Assembly (NCBI RefSeq): GCF_000967965.1
Contig: NZ_LACC01000029.1
Coordinates: forward strand, 33,057-97,056
Length of the DNA: 64,000 bases
Direction of reading: 5' to 3'
DNA from: Pseudomonas fluorescens
GTDB lineage: Bacteria > Pseudomonadota > Gammaproteobacteria > Pseudomonadales > Pseudomonadaceae
Positions 35,212-44,448 of the stretch are shown piece by piece (the first letter of the stretch is position 1; every line of letters begins with the position of its first letter). Made by a program: the position numbers and the translations under genes. The notes beneath the pieces are model-generated. The model was not told the DNA's origin. It made no database searches and worked only from the letters and a program-made list of their open reading frames with translations.

Positions 35212-35979
35212 TTACTGGCCCGGAATGTCCTTGCGCAGCTTTACCGGATCCTGCTGTTTCTTCTTTTTCGCGATGGCAGTGCGCATCCTGATGTTGATCG
35301 CTTCCACCGCCAGCGAGAACGCCATGGCGAAGTAGACGTAGCCTTTTGGCACGTGCACGTCCAGGGATTCGGCAATCAGCACCGTACCGACAATCAACAG
35401 GAACGACAGCGCCAGCATCTTCAGCGATGGGTGCTTGTCGATGAACTCACTGATGGTGCCAGATGCCCACATCATCACCAGTACCGCCACGATGATCGCC
35501 GCGACCATGACCGGTACGTGGGACACCATGCCGACTGCCGTGATCACCGAGTCCAGGGAGAACACGATGTCGATGATCGCGATCTGGACGATGGTGTAGA
35601 GGAAGTTGCCGCCCTTGCCTGAAGGTTCGTCGTTGCTTTCATCTTCACCTTCCAGCGCGTGGTACATCTCTTGCGAGCTTTTCCACAGCAGGAACAGACC
35701 ACCGAAAAACAGGATCAGGTCGCGTCCGGAAATACCCTGGCCGAATACCACGAACAGGTCCGCCGTCAGGCGCATGACCCAGGTGATCGACAGCAGAAGC
35801 AGGATTCGCGTGACCATGGCCAGCGCCAGACCGAATATCCGGGTGCGCGCCTGCATGTGTTTAGGCATGCGGCTGACCAGGATCGAAATCATGATGATGT
35901 TATCGATACCCAGGACGATTTCCAGGGCGGTCAGGGTGAAGAAGGCAACCCAGATTTCAGGGTTGGTCAGCCATTCCAT
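35212..35979 (-). CDS. TerC family membrane protein
   Basis: 255 residues with about seven helices. Family motifs include ALEIVLGIDNIIMISIL (acidic residues in the membrane) and IAIIDIVFSLDSVITAVGM. TerC relatives are linked to metal (Mn, tellurium) handling and to protein export with Sec; the substrate here is not known. It is a single-domain form without CBS domains. Confidence 0.9.
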   Translation of the reverse strand: MEWLTNPEIWVAFFTLTALEIVLGIDNIIMISILVSRMPKHMQARTRIFGLALAMVTRILLLLSITWVMRLTADLFVVFGQGISGRDLILFFGGLFLLWKSSQEMYHALEGEDESNDEPSGKGGNFLYTIVQIAIIDIVFSLDSVITAVGMVSHVPVMVAAIIVAVLVMMWASGTISEFIDKHPSLKMLALSFLLIVGTVLIAESLDVHVPKGYVYFAMAFSLAVEAINIRMRTAIAKKKKQQDPVKLRKDIPGQ

Positions 35980-36012
35980 GTGTATTCCTTTGAGCGATTG
36001 TTAAACCACAAC

Positions 36013-36045
36013 GGGCCCGGGCTTCAAACAGCGAAGCCTGGACCC
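36013..36045. terminator. Hairpin between CitMHS and terC-like genes
   Basis: GGGCCCGGGCTTC and GAAGCCTGGACCC pair with one mismatch around a seven-base loop. It lies just past the stop of the citrate transporter gene (minus strand). No T-run follows, so termination is uncertain. Confidence 0.5.
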
Positions 36046-36064
36046 GAAGTGGTGAGTCTTGGGC

Positions 36065-37372
36065 TTATAGAGTGCTGAACACCGGGAAAGTCCCCAACAG
36101 CAGTGCAGCAATCAGTATGCAGATACAAACCAGCACTGCCCACTTCAGGGTGAAGCGCTGGTGGTCACCGAAATCGATGCCGGCCAGGGCCACCAACAGG
36201 TAGGTCGATGGAACCAGCGGGCTCAACAGGTGGACGGGCTGACCGACGATCGAGGCACGTGCCATTTCCACCGCGGTTATACCGTAATGGCTGGCAGCTT
36301 CGGCAAGAACCGGTAACACGCCGTAATAAAATGCATCGTTCGACATGAAGAAAGTGAACGGCATGCTTACCAGTGCCGTGATCACCGCCAGGTACGGGCC
36401 GAGGAAGTCCGGAATCACCGCCAGCAGGCTTTTCGACATGGCGTCGACCATCCCGGTGCCGGTCAGGATACCGGTGAAGATACCGGCCGCAAAGATCAAC
36501 CCGACTACCGCCAGCACGCTACCGGCGTGGGCCGCGACGCGATCCTTCTGCTGTTGCAGGCAAGGATAGTTGACGATCATGGCAATACTGAACGCCACCA
36601 TGAACAGCACCGGCAATGGCAGCAGGCCGGCGATCAGGGCGCCCATCAGAGCCAGGGTCAGGGCGCCGTTGAACCAGATCAGGTTCGGACGACGGGCATC
36701 CGGGAACTGCGAAACGCTGATTTCGCTGTGGTCGATTTCATCGCCCACCAGGTGCAGTTCACCCAGGCGAGCACGTTCACGCTTGCCGTAGAAGTAGGCG
36801 ATGACCAGGATCGCCACCACACCGGCCAGCATCGCAGGAATCATCGGTACGAAGATGTCGGACGGGTCCACATGCAACGCACTGGCAGCGCGAGCGGTCG
36901 GGCCGCCCCATGGGGTCATGTTCATCACGCCACCGGCGAGGATGATCAGACCGGCCATGATCCGCGGGCTCATGCCGATACGGCTGTAGAGCGGCAGCAT
37001 CGCGGCCACGCAGATCATGTAAGTGGTCGCGCCGTCACCATCGAAGGAGACAACGAGCGCCAGAACGGCGGTGCCGACCGAAACTTTCAACGGGTCGCCC
37101 TTGACCAGTTTGAGGATCTTGCGCACGGCCGGGTCGAACAGGCCGGAGTCGATCATCAGGGCGAAGTACAAGATAGCGAACATCAGCATCACGCCGGTCG
37201 GCGCAAGCTTGGTGATGCCTTCGAGCATCATCGGGCCGATCTTCGGCGAAAAACCGCCGAACAGGGCAAAGATGATTGGAATTATGATCAGGGCGATCAG
37301 CGCGGACAGGCGCTTGGTCATGATCAGGAACATGAACGTGATGACCATGGCGAAGCCAAGGAAAGTCAGCAT
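36065..37372 (-). CDS. CitMHS family citrate/divalent-metal symporter
   Basis: 435 residues with about twelve helices. Predicted to import citrate as a metal complex with protons, as in B. subtilis CitM/CitH. Blocks include SFDGDGATTYMICVAAMLPLY, GGVMNMTPWGGPTARAASAL and FFMSNDAFYYGVLPVL, all typical. The start MLTFLGFAMVITFMF follows GGAGTATTCCC. A possible short leader ORF lies upstream (see the gap entry). Confidence 0.92.
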   Translation of the reverse strand: MLTFLGFAMVITFMFLIMTKRLSALIALIIIPIIFALFGGFSPKIGPMMLEGITKLAPTGVMLMFAILYFALMIDSGLFDPAVRKILKLVKGDPLKVSVGTAVLALVVSFDGDGATTYMICVAAMLPLYSRIGMSPRIMAGLIILAGGVMNMTPWGGPTARAASALHVDPSDIFVPMIPAMLAGVVAILVIAYFYGKRERARLGELHLVGDEIDHSEISVSQFPDARRPNLIWFNGALTLALMGALIAGLLPLPVLFMVAFSIAMIVNYPCLQQQKDRVAAHAGSVLAVVGLIFAAGIFTGILTGTGMVDAMSKSLLAVIPDFLGPYLAVITALVSMPFTFFMSNDAFYYGVLPVLAEAASHYGITAVEMARASIVGQPVHLLSPLVPSTYLLVALAGIDFGDHQRFTLKWAVLVCICILIAALLLGTFPVFSTL

Positions 37373-37693
37373 GGGAATACTCCAGGCGTAGCGCGGCTAG
37401 GGAATGGGCGGATCGGGCGGGATCAGCGCAGAACGGGAAGCACGAGACGTACGGGCGGAGTTGCAGCGAAGCGGCGGATAGAAGAGGACATCAGAATCAC
37501 CATTGTTGTTGTTAAATGGGCTGTGCGAGCGATAAAACGCTGGCATTGGCCAACCGGTCTTTTGCCGGTAGTGGCGGCGATCCTAATCGGGGAAGCTTTC
37601 AGCCAGCTTTCGCCGATGAAAGCGTTGACCGGAAGTACAACCGGTCGTCGGATTGGGTTTCAAGTCCCTGAACACAGGGCGGGAGGTCGAAGC
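37373..37693. other. Intergenic region with possible leader ORF
   Basis: A 321-base gap between the divergent CitMHS and GFA genes. On the minus strand a small ORF runs from ATG 37491 (GGTGA just upstream) to TGA 37423, giving 22 residues rich in Arg, Pro and Val. It ends 51 bases before the transporter start and could be a leader peptide, but I have no family match. Otherwise nothing recognisable. Confidence 0.35.
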
Positions 37694-38095
37694 ATGGTCA
37701 AACTTCACACCGGCGGCTGCCACTGCGGGCAACTGCGCTATCAATTCAGCGGGCCGCTGCACGATATCGCCCACTGCCATTGTTCGATTTGCCGACGGGT
37801 CAGCGGCGGCATCGTGACCACCTGGATCACCGTGCCGGCATCGGCCTTTCAATGGCTGGCCGGGACGCCGTCGCGGTACGATTCTTCATCCACCTGCGCA
37901 CGATATTTCTGCGGCCACTGTGGGGCGCAACTGGCGCTGGTGACGCACCTGAGCCCGGAAAGCATCGACTTGACCATCGCCACCCTCGACCATCCCGAGC
38001 AAGCACCGGCCGAGCGGCACATCTGGACTGACAGCCGTTTGCCATGGCTGCATCTGGACGAACACTTACCCGGTGAGGCTCAAGAAACACTCTGA
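37694..38095 (+). CDS. GFA family glutathione-dependent formaldehyde-activating-like protein
   Basis: 133-residue zinc protein. It has the family Cys set: GGCHCGQLRYQF at the N terminus, AHCHCSICRR and YFCGHCGAQL. Two zinc sites are expected. Members are named for Gfa, but most have no proven role. ATG 37694 follows GGGAGGTCGAAGC. It converges with the small dioxygenase-like gene. Confidence 0.88.
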   Translation: MVKLHTGGCHCGQLRYQFSGPLHDIAHCHCSICRRVSGGIVTTWITVPASAFQWLAGTPSRYDSSSTCARYFCGHCGAQLALVTHLSPESIDLTIATLDHPEQAPAERHIWTDSRLPWLHLDEHLPGEAQETL

Positions 38096-38422
38096 TCAAA
38101 AAATAGACAGGTCCAACGGCCGAATAGCGCCCATCCAGATCGCATGCTCGGTGTGGTCAAGCAAATCGTCGCCGGTGTCCGGGTGCAGAAACACCACCAG
38201 CCCCTTGCGGTTCAGCGCCAGCCACGGCAGCACGTCGCCCAACACCTGCGGCTCGAACGCCAACTGGCAGCTCCAGTCCGGGTGCGGACCGACCGGCCGC
38301 TCGTGCACGCGACCCATTTTCAGTGGAAACAAACGCGCTGCCTGCTCACACAAGGCCCGCGCCTGCCCGATCGTGCTGGCATCGAAATAAACGTGGGCGT
38401 GGTAACCCGTGATCTGCTGCAT
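38096..38422 (-). CDS. DOPA 4,5-dioxygenase family protein
   Basis: 108 residues. Conserved His residues are in YHAHVYFD, RPVGPHPDWSC and VVFLHPDTGDDLLDHT, as in the small DOPA dioxygenase-like family. The actual substrate in bacteria is unclear. It abuts the GFA gene stop (no gap), converging with it. Confidence 0.85.
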   Translation of the reverse strand: MQQITGYHAHVYFDASTIGQARALCEQAARLFPLKMGRVHERPVGPHPDWSCQLAFEPQVLGDVLPWLALNRKGLVVFLHPDTGDDLLDHTEHAIWMGAIRPLDLSIF

Positions 38423-38508
38423 CTGAACCCCTCTGAAAACTGTTCGAACCCTCGCCGGTTCCTGCGGGTCAAACATCATATAGGCGCTGGAAAACAGGAA
38501 GCCCAGCC

Positions 38509-39171
38509 ATGAAAAATGCCGAAACCCCCGTCGTGAAAGTGGTGCTTTATGGTGCCATGAGTAGCCTGGGCAGTGCGCTGATGGCTGAAATGCTGCGACG
38601 CCAGCATGAAGTGATCGCAATTCTCGATGACCTCAATGCGCTGGCACCCCGCCCGGGGCTGCGCACCAAGACTGGCGACCTGTTCGATGCGCAACGGGTC
38701 AAGCAGAGTGTGGCCGGCAGTTCCGTGGTCATCTGCTTACTGGACGCTCCAGGCTTACCCTTCAACAGCGAACACGTAGAAAAAAACATCGTGCCGGGCC
38801 CGGTCGAGCAGGTACTGGCAGTGGATGCGCTAATCGATGGCATGCAGGCAGCAAACATCGCCCGATTGTTTCTGGTGGGTGATTTCGACGTGCTGGACGA
38901 ACCGGAATCCGAGGACAGCTTGCAACGTCACGCCGCCGAGGAAATCCGCGAGGCACTGCAGAGCAGTCCATTGAAGTGGACGCTGGTTAACGAGCCGCGC
39001 GGGGTACCTGGGCTGACCATCGAACATTTCGCCAAACCCGGCGGCAACCTCGAGCCGGGGTTGTCCGAACCGCTCGGACGCCTGGCCCGCACCGCCGTGG
39101 GCATTGCCGATGAATTGCACTTGAACCTGCACATCCGAGAGCACGTCAACTTCATCGCCACCGACAGCTAA
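38509..39171 (+). CDS. NAD(P)-binding (SDR-like) epimerase family protein
   Basis: 220 residues with a Rossmann N terminus (KVVLYGAMSSLGSALMAEML), resembling atypical NADH-flavin reductase/NmrA-like proteins in which the glycine motif is altered (GAMSSLG rather than GATGxxG). Later blocks NIARLFLVGDFDVLDE and SPLKWTLVNEPRGVPG fit that group. No classical catalytic YxxxK is seen. Activity unknown. Its stop overlaps the betR stop region by four bases (convergent). Confidence 0.75.
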   Translation: MKNAETPVVKVVLYGAMSSLGSALMAEMLRRQHEVIAILDDLNALAPRPGLRTKTGDLFDAQRVKQSVAGSSVVICLLDAPGLPFNSEHVEKNIVPGPVEQVLAVDALIDGMQAANIARLFLVGDFDVLDEPESEDSLQRHAAEEIREALQSSPLKWTLVNEPRGVPGLTIEHFAKPGGNLEPGLSEPLGRLARTAVGIADELHLNLHIREHVNFIATDS

Positions 39172-40118
39172 ACCGCAATGGACGGCAGCGTCAGGCCGTT
39201 GAGCGATTGCGCACTACTGGCCTGTTCGGCCATCAACCAATCCACAAACTGCTGGATCAATGCTCTACGTCTTTTGCGCTGGGGCAACACCACGTAGTAA
39301 CCCAGCCTCGACATCACCGTTTCACCGATCGGTCGACACAACAGCCCTTGCGCCAGCAAGTTATCCACAAGGTGGCGCCAGCCGATGGCCACGCCCTGGC
39401 CGCCAATCGCGGCCTGAATCAACAAAGTGTAATTGTCGAAGCGCAACTGCCCGGGCGCCGGGGGAGAAGTGATGCCCAGCTCGCGGAACACACCACTCCA
39501 GTCGAACCAATTACTGCTGTGCTCCCCACGCAGGTGCAGCAACGGAAACTCCAGCAATGCCTGGGCCGGCAAGGGCAGAGTGCGTTCGCTCAACAACTGC
39601 GGGCTGCACACCGGAAACACTTCCTCGCTGAACAGCCAGTGGCTTTCACCCTGCTTGAAGCGGCCATCGCCGAACAGCACCGCCACATCGATATCGGTAC
39701 GTAGCATGTTATGGCTGCGTTCACTGGTGACCAGGCTGACATCCACCTGCGGATTGGCCGCGTGAAAGCGGTGCAAACGCGGCATCAGCCAATAGGCGGC
39801 GAAGGCAAAATCCGTGGCCACCTGCAGCACTTCATGCTGTTGCTGTGCGCTGATTGCGCTCAATCCTGCATCGATATTCTGCAAACCGAGCTGAACCTGC
39901 TCAAAAAGTATCTGCCCGGCCTCGGTCAACTCGATACCGCGATAAATACGGTCGAACAGGCGTGTCGCCAGTTGCTCTTCCAGGCGCTTTATCTGCTGGC
40001 TGATGGCCGGTTGCGTGGTGCCCAACTCAACCGCCGCGGCGGTAAAACTGCGCTGACGGGCCGCCGCTTCGAAGGCACGAAGCAGATCCAGTGACAGGTC
40101 ACCAAGGGCGTCATACAT
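39168..40118 (-). CDS. betR: LysR-family regulator, choline-sulfate (BetR-like)
   Basis: 316 residues. The N-terminal winged helix (SLDLLRAFEAAARQRSFTAAAVELGTTQPAISQQIKRLEEQL) is followed by a LysR effector domain. It is divergent from choline-sulfatase betC, the usual arrangement for the choline-sulfate-utilisation regulator. An inverted repeat in the intergenic gap is a candidate binding site. The name rests on context; the effector was not identified from sequence. Confidence 0.88.
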   Translation of the reverse strand: MYDALGDLSLDLLRAFEAAARQRSFTAAAVELGTTQPAISQQIKRLEEQLATRLFDRIYRGIELTEAGQILFEQVQLGLQNIDAGLSAISAQQQHEVLQVATDFAFAAYWLMPRLHRFHAANPQVDVSLVTSERSHNMLRTDIDVAVLFGDGRFKQGESHWLFSEEVFPVCSPQLLSERTLPLPAQALLEFPLLHLRGEHSSNWFDWSGVFRELGITSPPAPGQLRFDNYTLLIQAAIGGQGVAIGWRHLVDNLLAQGLLCRPIGETVMSRLGYYVVLPQRKRRRALIQQFVDWLMAEQASSAQSLNGLTLPSIAV

Positions 40119-40166
40119 AAGCTGTGCTTATCCTAGTCATTGCCGCGCGCGGGCTTTACCGCAAGA

Positions 40167-40202
40167 TGCGAGGGTTTCATTCTCGAAGCCAGCACTCTCG
40201 CA
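40167..40202. promoter_or_regulatory. Candidate BetR (LysR-type) binding site
   Basis: TGCGAG at 40167 and CTCGCA at 40197 are perfect complements, with a nested CGAG...CTCG. They lie in the 114-base gap between betR and betC, where a divergent LysR regulator would bind. No experimental motif is known to me for comparison. Confidence 0.4.
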
Positions 40203-40232
40203 TAAACATCCACTATGGAATGCCGCGATCAC

Positions 40233-41747
40233 ATGAAGCGCAAGAACATTCTTTTCATCATGGCCGATCAAATGGCCGCGCCAATGTTGCCGTTCTACGG
40301 CCCTTCGCCCATCAAACTGCCTCATCTCAGCCGCCTCGCCGCACAAGGCGTGGTGTTCGACTCGGCTTATTGCAACAGCCCCCTGTGCGCGCCGTCGCGT
40401 TTCACCCTGGTCAGTGGCCAGTTGCCGAGCAAGATCGGCGCCTACGACAACGCAGCCGATTTCCCCGCCGACGTACCGACCTACGCCCACTACCTGCGCC
40501 GCCTCGGATACCGCACTGCCCTGTCGGGCAAGATGCATTTCTGTGGGCCAGACCAGCTGCATGGCTACGAAGAACGCCTGACCAGCGACATCTACCCGGC
40601 CGACTACGGCTGGGCTGTGAACTGGGATGAACCGGACGTGCGCCCGACCTGGTATCACAACATGTCGTCGGTGCTGCAAGCCGGCCCGTGCGTGCGCACC
40701 AATCAACTGGATTTCGACGAAGAGGTGGTGTTCAAGGCCCAGCAGTACCTGTTCGACCATATCCGCGAGGATGGCGACCAGCCGTTCTGCCTGACCGTTT
40801 CCATGACTCACCCACACGACCCGTACACAATTCCCAAGGCTTTCTGGGATTTGTACGACGATGCCGATATCCCGCTGCCTGCAACCCCGGACCCGCAGAA
40901 CCTCGATCCGCACTCGCAACGTCTGCTCAAGGTCTACGACTTGTGGGACAAGCCACTGCCTGTGGATAAGATCCGCGATGCCCGCCGCGCCTATTTCGGC
41001 GCGTGCAGCTATATCGATAGCAACGTCGGCAAACTCCTGCAAACGCTCGAGGATACCGGGCTGATCGATGACACCATCATCGTGTTTTCCGGTGACCACG
41101 GCGACATGCTCGGCGAGCGCGGCCTCTGGTACAAAATGCACTGGTACGAAATGGCCGCACGAGTGCCACTGCTGATCAGCGCACCGGGGCAGTTCGGCGC
41201 CGGTCGGGTCAGCGCCAGTGTTTCCACGTCGGATCTGTTACCAACGTTTGTTGAATTGGCCGGCGGCTCGCTGGAGCCCGGCTTGCCACTGGACGGCCGC
41301 TCGCTGGTCCCTCACCTGCAAGGGCAGGGCGGTCACGACGAGGTGTTCGGTGAATACATGGCCGAAGGCACCATCAGTCCGTTGATGATGATCCGCCGCG
41401 GTGCCTACAAATTCATCTACAGCGAAGACGACCCCTGCCTGCTCTTCGACGTAAAGAATGACCCTCGTGAACTGGAAGAACTCAGCCAATCGCCGCAACA
41501 TCGCCAGCTGTTCGACGGCTTTCTCACCGAAGCACGGGCCAAATGGAACATTCCGGCAATTCATCAGCAGGTGCTCGCCAGCCAGCGGCGCCGGCGTTTC
41601 GTAGCCGAGGCGCTGACCCTCGGCAAGCTGAAGAGCTGGGATCACCAGCCGCTGGTGGACGCCAGTCAGCAGTACATGCGCAACCACATCGACCTCGACG
41701 ATCTGGAGCGTAAAGCACGTTATCCACAACCCTGCCAAAACCAATAA
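40233..41747 (+). CDS. betC: Choline-sulfatase
   Basis: Type I sulfatase that splits choline-O-sulfate to choline and sulfate, feeding glycine-betaine synthesis or catabolism. 504 residues. The active-site motif is C52-A-P-S-R56 (Cys converted to formylglycine). Metal ligands lie in ADQM near the N terminus and FSGDHGDMLGE later. No signal peptide, consistent with a cytosolic enzyme. ATG 40233 gives the family N terminus MKRKNILFIMADQ; ATG 40215 would add six residues. choX follows after 16 bases. Confidence 0.94.
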   Translation: MKRKNILFIMADQMAAPMLPFYGPSPIKLPHLSRLAAQGVVFDSAYCNSPLCAPSRFTLVSGQLPSKIGAYDNAADFPADVPTYAHYLRRLGYRTALSGKMHFCGPDQLHGYEERLTSDIYPADYGWAVNWDEPDVRPTWYHNMSSVLQAGPCVRTNQLDFDEEVVFKAQQYLFDHIREDGDQPFCLTVSMTHPHDPYTIPKAFWDLYDDADIPLPATPDPQNLDPHSQRLLKVYDLWDKPLPVDKIRDARRAYFGACSYIDSNVGKLLQTLEDTGLIDDTIIVFSGDHGDMLGERGLWYKMHWYEMAARVPLLISAPGQFGAGRVSASVSTSDLLPTFVELAGGSLEPGLPLDGRSLVPHLQGQGGHDEVFGEYMAEGTISPLMMIRRGAYKFIYSEDDPCLLFDVKNDPRELEELSQSPQHRQLFDGFLTEARAKWNIPAIHQQVLASQRRRRFVAEALTLGKLKSWDHQPLVDASQQYMRNHIDLDDLERKARYPQPCQNQ

Positions 41748-41763
41748 TGTTAAGGGGAAGTCC

Positions 41764-42684
41764 ATGCAAAGGTTATCCACAGTACTGACGGTCGGGCTCC
41801 TGGCTCTGGGTAGTGCATCGGCGTTTGCCGATCAGAGTTGCGAGACCGTGAAAATGGCCGATCCGGGCTGGAGCGACATTGCCGCGACCAATGCCATCAC
41901 CGGGTTTCTGCTGGACGGCATGGGCTACAAGGCCAAGGTCGACACCCTCGCGGTACCGATCACCTTTGGCGGACTCAAGGATGGCCAGGTCGATGTGTTC
42001 CTGGGTAACTGGATGCCGGCGCAGCAGGGCTTCTATGACAAGTTCGTCGCCAGCGGCGATGTCACGCAATTGGCGAAGAACCTCGACGGCACCGAATTCA
42101 CCCTCGCCGTTCCGGACTACGTGTGGGACGCGGGTGTGCATAACTTTGCCGACCTGAACAAATACGCCGACAAGTTCGACCACAAGATCTACGGCATCGG
42201 CTCCGGCGCGCCGGCAAACATCTCGCTGCAAGAGATCATCAAGAAAAACGATTTCGACATGGGCCAGTGGAAACTGGTCGAGTCCAGCGAGCAGGCCATG
42301 CTGGCGGAAGTGTCCCGCGCGGTGAAAAAACAGAAATTCGTGACTTTCCTTGGCTGGACCCCACACCCGATGAACGTGCAACTGAAGATGCATTACCTCA
42401 AGGGCGGAGAGAAATACTTCGGCGACACCGGCAGCGTGCATACCCTGACCCGCAAAGGTTATGCACAGGCCTGCCCGAACGTCGGCAAACTGCTGACCAA
42501 CCTGAGCTTCACCCAAGACATGGAGAACAGCATCATGGCCGAGGTGGTGAACAAGAAAGTCAGCAATGCCGACGCCGCCAAGGCGTGGATCAAGGCCAAC
42601 CCGGCGGTGCTGGACAAGTGGCTCGATGGAGTGAAGACCGTGGATGGGCAGGATGCGTTGCCGGCAGTCAAAGCCAAACTCTGA
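41764..42684 (+). CDS. choX: Choline ABC transporter substrate-binding protein
   Basis: Periplasmic choline/betaine receptor, 306 residues, signal peptide to about residue 22 (ALGSASAFA). The OpuAC-type domain shows VKMADPGWSDIAATNAITGFLLDGMGY and VFLGNWMPAQQGFYDKF, with the aromatic residues that form the quaternary-amine cage. Co-oriented with betC 16 bases upstream. No permease or ATPase gene is adjacent, so it probably uses a shared core transporter elsewhere, as known for Pseudomonas CbcWV with several binding proteins. Confidence 0.9.
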   Translation: MQRLSTVLTVGLLALGSASAFADQSCETVKMADPGWSDIAATNAITGFLLDGMGYKAKVDTLAVPITFGGLKDGQVDVFLGNWMPAQQGFYDKFVASGDVTQLAKNLDGTEFTLAVPDYVWDAGVHNFADLNKYADKFDHKIYGIGSGAPANISLQEIIKKNDFDMGQWKLVESSEQAMLAEVSRAVKKQKFVTFLGWTPHPMNVQLKMHYLKGGEKYFGDTGSVHTLTRKGYAQACPNVGKLLTNLSFTQDMENSIMAEVVNKKVSNADAAKAWIKANPAVLDKWLDGVKTVDGQDALPAVKAKL

Positions 42685-42692
42685 TGATTACC

Positions 42693-42824
42693 TGTGGCGA
42701 GGGAGCTTGCTCCCGCTCGGCTGCGCAGCAGACGCAATCCGGTTACCTCGATGAGTCAGACACATCGTGATTGCCCTTTTGGGACCGCTACGCGGTCCAG
42801 CGGGAGCAAGCTCCCTCGCCACAA
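42693..42824. repeat. REPIN, GTGGCGAGGGAGC type
   Basis: 132-bp inverted pair; outer arms TGTGGCGAGGGAGCTTGCTCC and complement, same layout as the elements at 13.6 and 31.7 kb but with A for G in the core. It lies between choX and the SulP gene. Confidence 0.87.
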
Positions 42825-42874
42825 TGATTGCCTGGGCCTGATACTCTTCCGTAAAACTCCACCCGAGAGGCCCC

Positions 42875-44443
42875 ATGGCCCTGCCAAGCCGCCATTCACT
42901 CTTCCCCTTCCTCACCTGGCTACCCCGGCAAACCCGCGCCAGTGTCGGTCGTGACCTGATCGTTGGCCTCAGCGGCGCAATTCTCGCGTTGCCGCAATCC
43001 ATTGCCTACGCACTGATTGCCGGCCTGCCGCCGGAATACGGCCTGTACGCCGCAATCATTCCGGTGCTAATTGCCTGCCTGTGGGGTTCGTCATGGCATC
43101 TGATCTGCGGTCCTACGGCGGCCATCTCCATTGTCTTGTACGCCAGCGTCAGTCCTCTGGCCGTTCCAGCGTCGCAGGACTACGTCATGTTGATCCTGTT
43201 GCTGACGTTTCTGGCCGGCCTCTTTCAGTGGCTGCTGGGGTTGCTGCGCTTTGGCGCACTGGTGAATTTCGTCTCTCACTCGGTGGTACTCGGCTTCACC
43301 CTGGGTGCCGCCGTGGTCATTGCCATCGGTCAATTGCCTAACCTGCTGGGGCTGGACTTGCCCAGCCAGGCCACCGCGCTGGATAATTTCATTACCTTGT
43401 TGCGCCATCTCGGCAAAATCGACAAACCTTCGCTGGCACTGGGGCTGGCGACGGTGGTGGTGGGCGTGATCCTCAAGCTGCTGCTGCCACGCTGGCCGAC
43501 GCTCTTGATCACCCTGGTTCTCGGCGGCTTGCTGGTTTGGCTCTGGCCATCCATGTTCGGCCATGTGCAACTGGTCAGCGCCTTTACCGGCAAGCTACCT
43601 CCTTTCAGTCCGTTGCCGCTGGACCTCGATCTGATCCTGCGCCTGCTGCCCAGCGCGGTGGCGGTCGGAATGCTCGGTCTGGTGACCAGCCTGTCGATTG
43701 CCCGCTCGATCTCCGCACGTTCGCAGCAAATACTCGACGCGAATCAGGAAGTTCGTGCCCAAGGCCTGTCGAACATCGTCGGTGCGTTTTTTTCCGGATC
43801 GCTGTCAGCCGGTTCCTTCACTCGCTCAGGCCTGAGCTATGAAGCGGGTGCCTGTTCGCCCCTGGCCGGGATTTTTTCGGCATTGTGGGTGGCGCTGTTT
43901 GCGATCTTCGGCGCGAGCCTGATCGCGCACATCCCGATTCCGGCCATGGCGGGCAGCATTCTGTTGATCGCCTGGGGGCTGGTGGACCATCGCGGCATTC
44001 GCGCGTTGTTGCGGGTCAGCCGCGCTGAGTTCGTGGTAATGGCGCTGACCTGCGTCGCCACCTTGCTGCTGGAACTGCAAACGGCGATCTACGCCGGCGT
44101 GTTGGCCTCGCTTTTTTTCTACCTCAAGCGCACATCGCAACCACGGGTGCAGCATGTGCGAGATGGCGAGGAAGACATTCTGCGGGTCGGCGGCTCGATC
44201 TTTTTCGGCGCCAGCCATTACCTGCAAGTGCGCCTACAACGCATGAACGGCGCGCGCGTGGTGATCGAGGCGCAGCAGATCAACTTCATCGACTATTCCG
44301 GGGTGGAAATGCTGCACCAGGAAGCGCGGCGCCTGCTTCGCCAGAACCGCAGCCTGACCTTGCGCCGGGCCCGACCGCAGGTGGTGGAAGAACTGAGAAA
44401 GCTGGAAGGGGCGCAGAAGTGCCCGATCCGGTTTGAGGATTAA
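42875..44443 (+). CDS. SulP family inorganic anion transporter with STAS domain
   Basis: 522 residues. Membrane core with the conserved N-terminal blocks (GLSGAILALPQSIAYALIAG, PEYGLYAAIIP) and a C-terminal STAS domain (VVIEAQQINFIDYSGVEMLHQEA). Being downstream of choline-sulfatase, sulfate is a sensible substrate, in contrast to the carbonic anhydrase-linked SulP at 17.7 kb. It is separated from choX by a REPIN, so not clearly the same operon. Confidence 0.88.
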   Translation: MALPSRHSLFPFLTWLPRQTRASVGRDLIVGLSGAILALPQSIAYALIAGLPPEYGLYAAIIPVLIACLWGSSWHLICGPTAAISIVLYASVSPLAVPASQDYVMLILLLTFLAGLFQWLLGLLRFGALVNFVSHSVVLGFTLGAAVVIAIGQLPNLLGLDLPSQATALDNFITLLRHLGKIDKPSLALGLATVVVGVILKLLLPRWPTLLITLVLGGLLVWLWPSMFGHVQLVSAFTGKLPPFSPLPLDLDLILRLLPSAVAVGMLGLVTSLSIARSISARSQQILDANQEVRAQGLSNIVGAFFSGSLSAGSFTRSGLSYEAGACSPLAGIFSALWVALFAIFGASLIAHIPIPAMAGSILLIAWGLVDHRGIRALLRVSRAEFVVMALTCVATLLLELQTAIYAGVLASLFFYLKRTSQPRVQHVRDGEEDILRVGGSIFFGASHYLQVRLQRMNGARVVIEAQQINFIDYSGVEMLHQEARRLLRQNRSLTLRRARPQVVEELRKLEGAQKCPIRFED

Positions 44444-44448
44444 AGACT

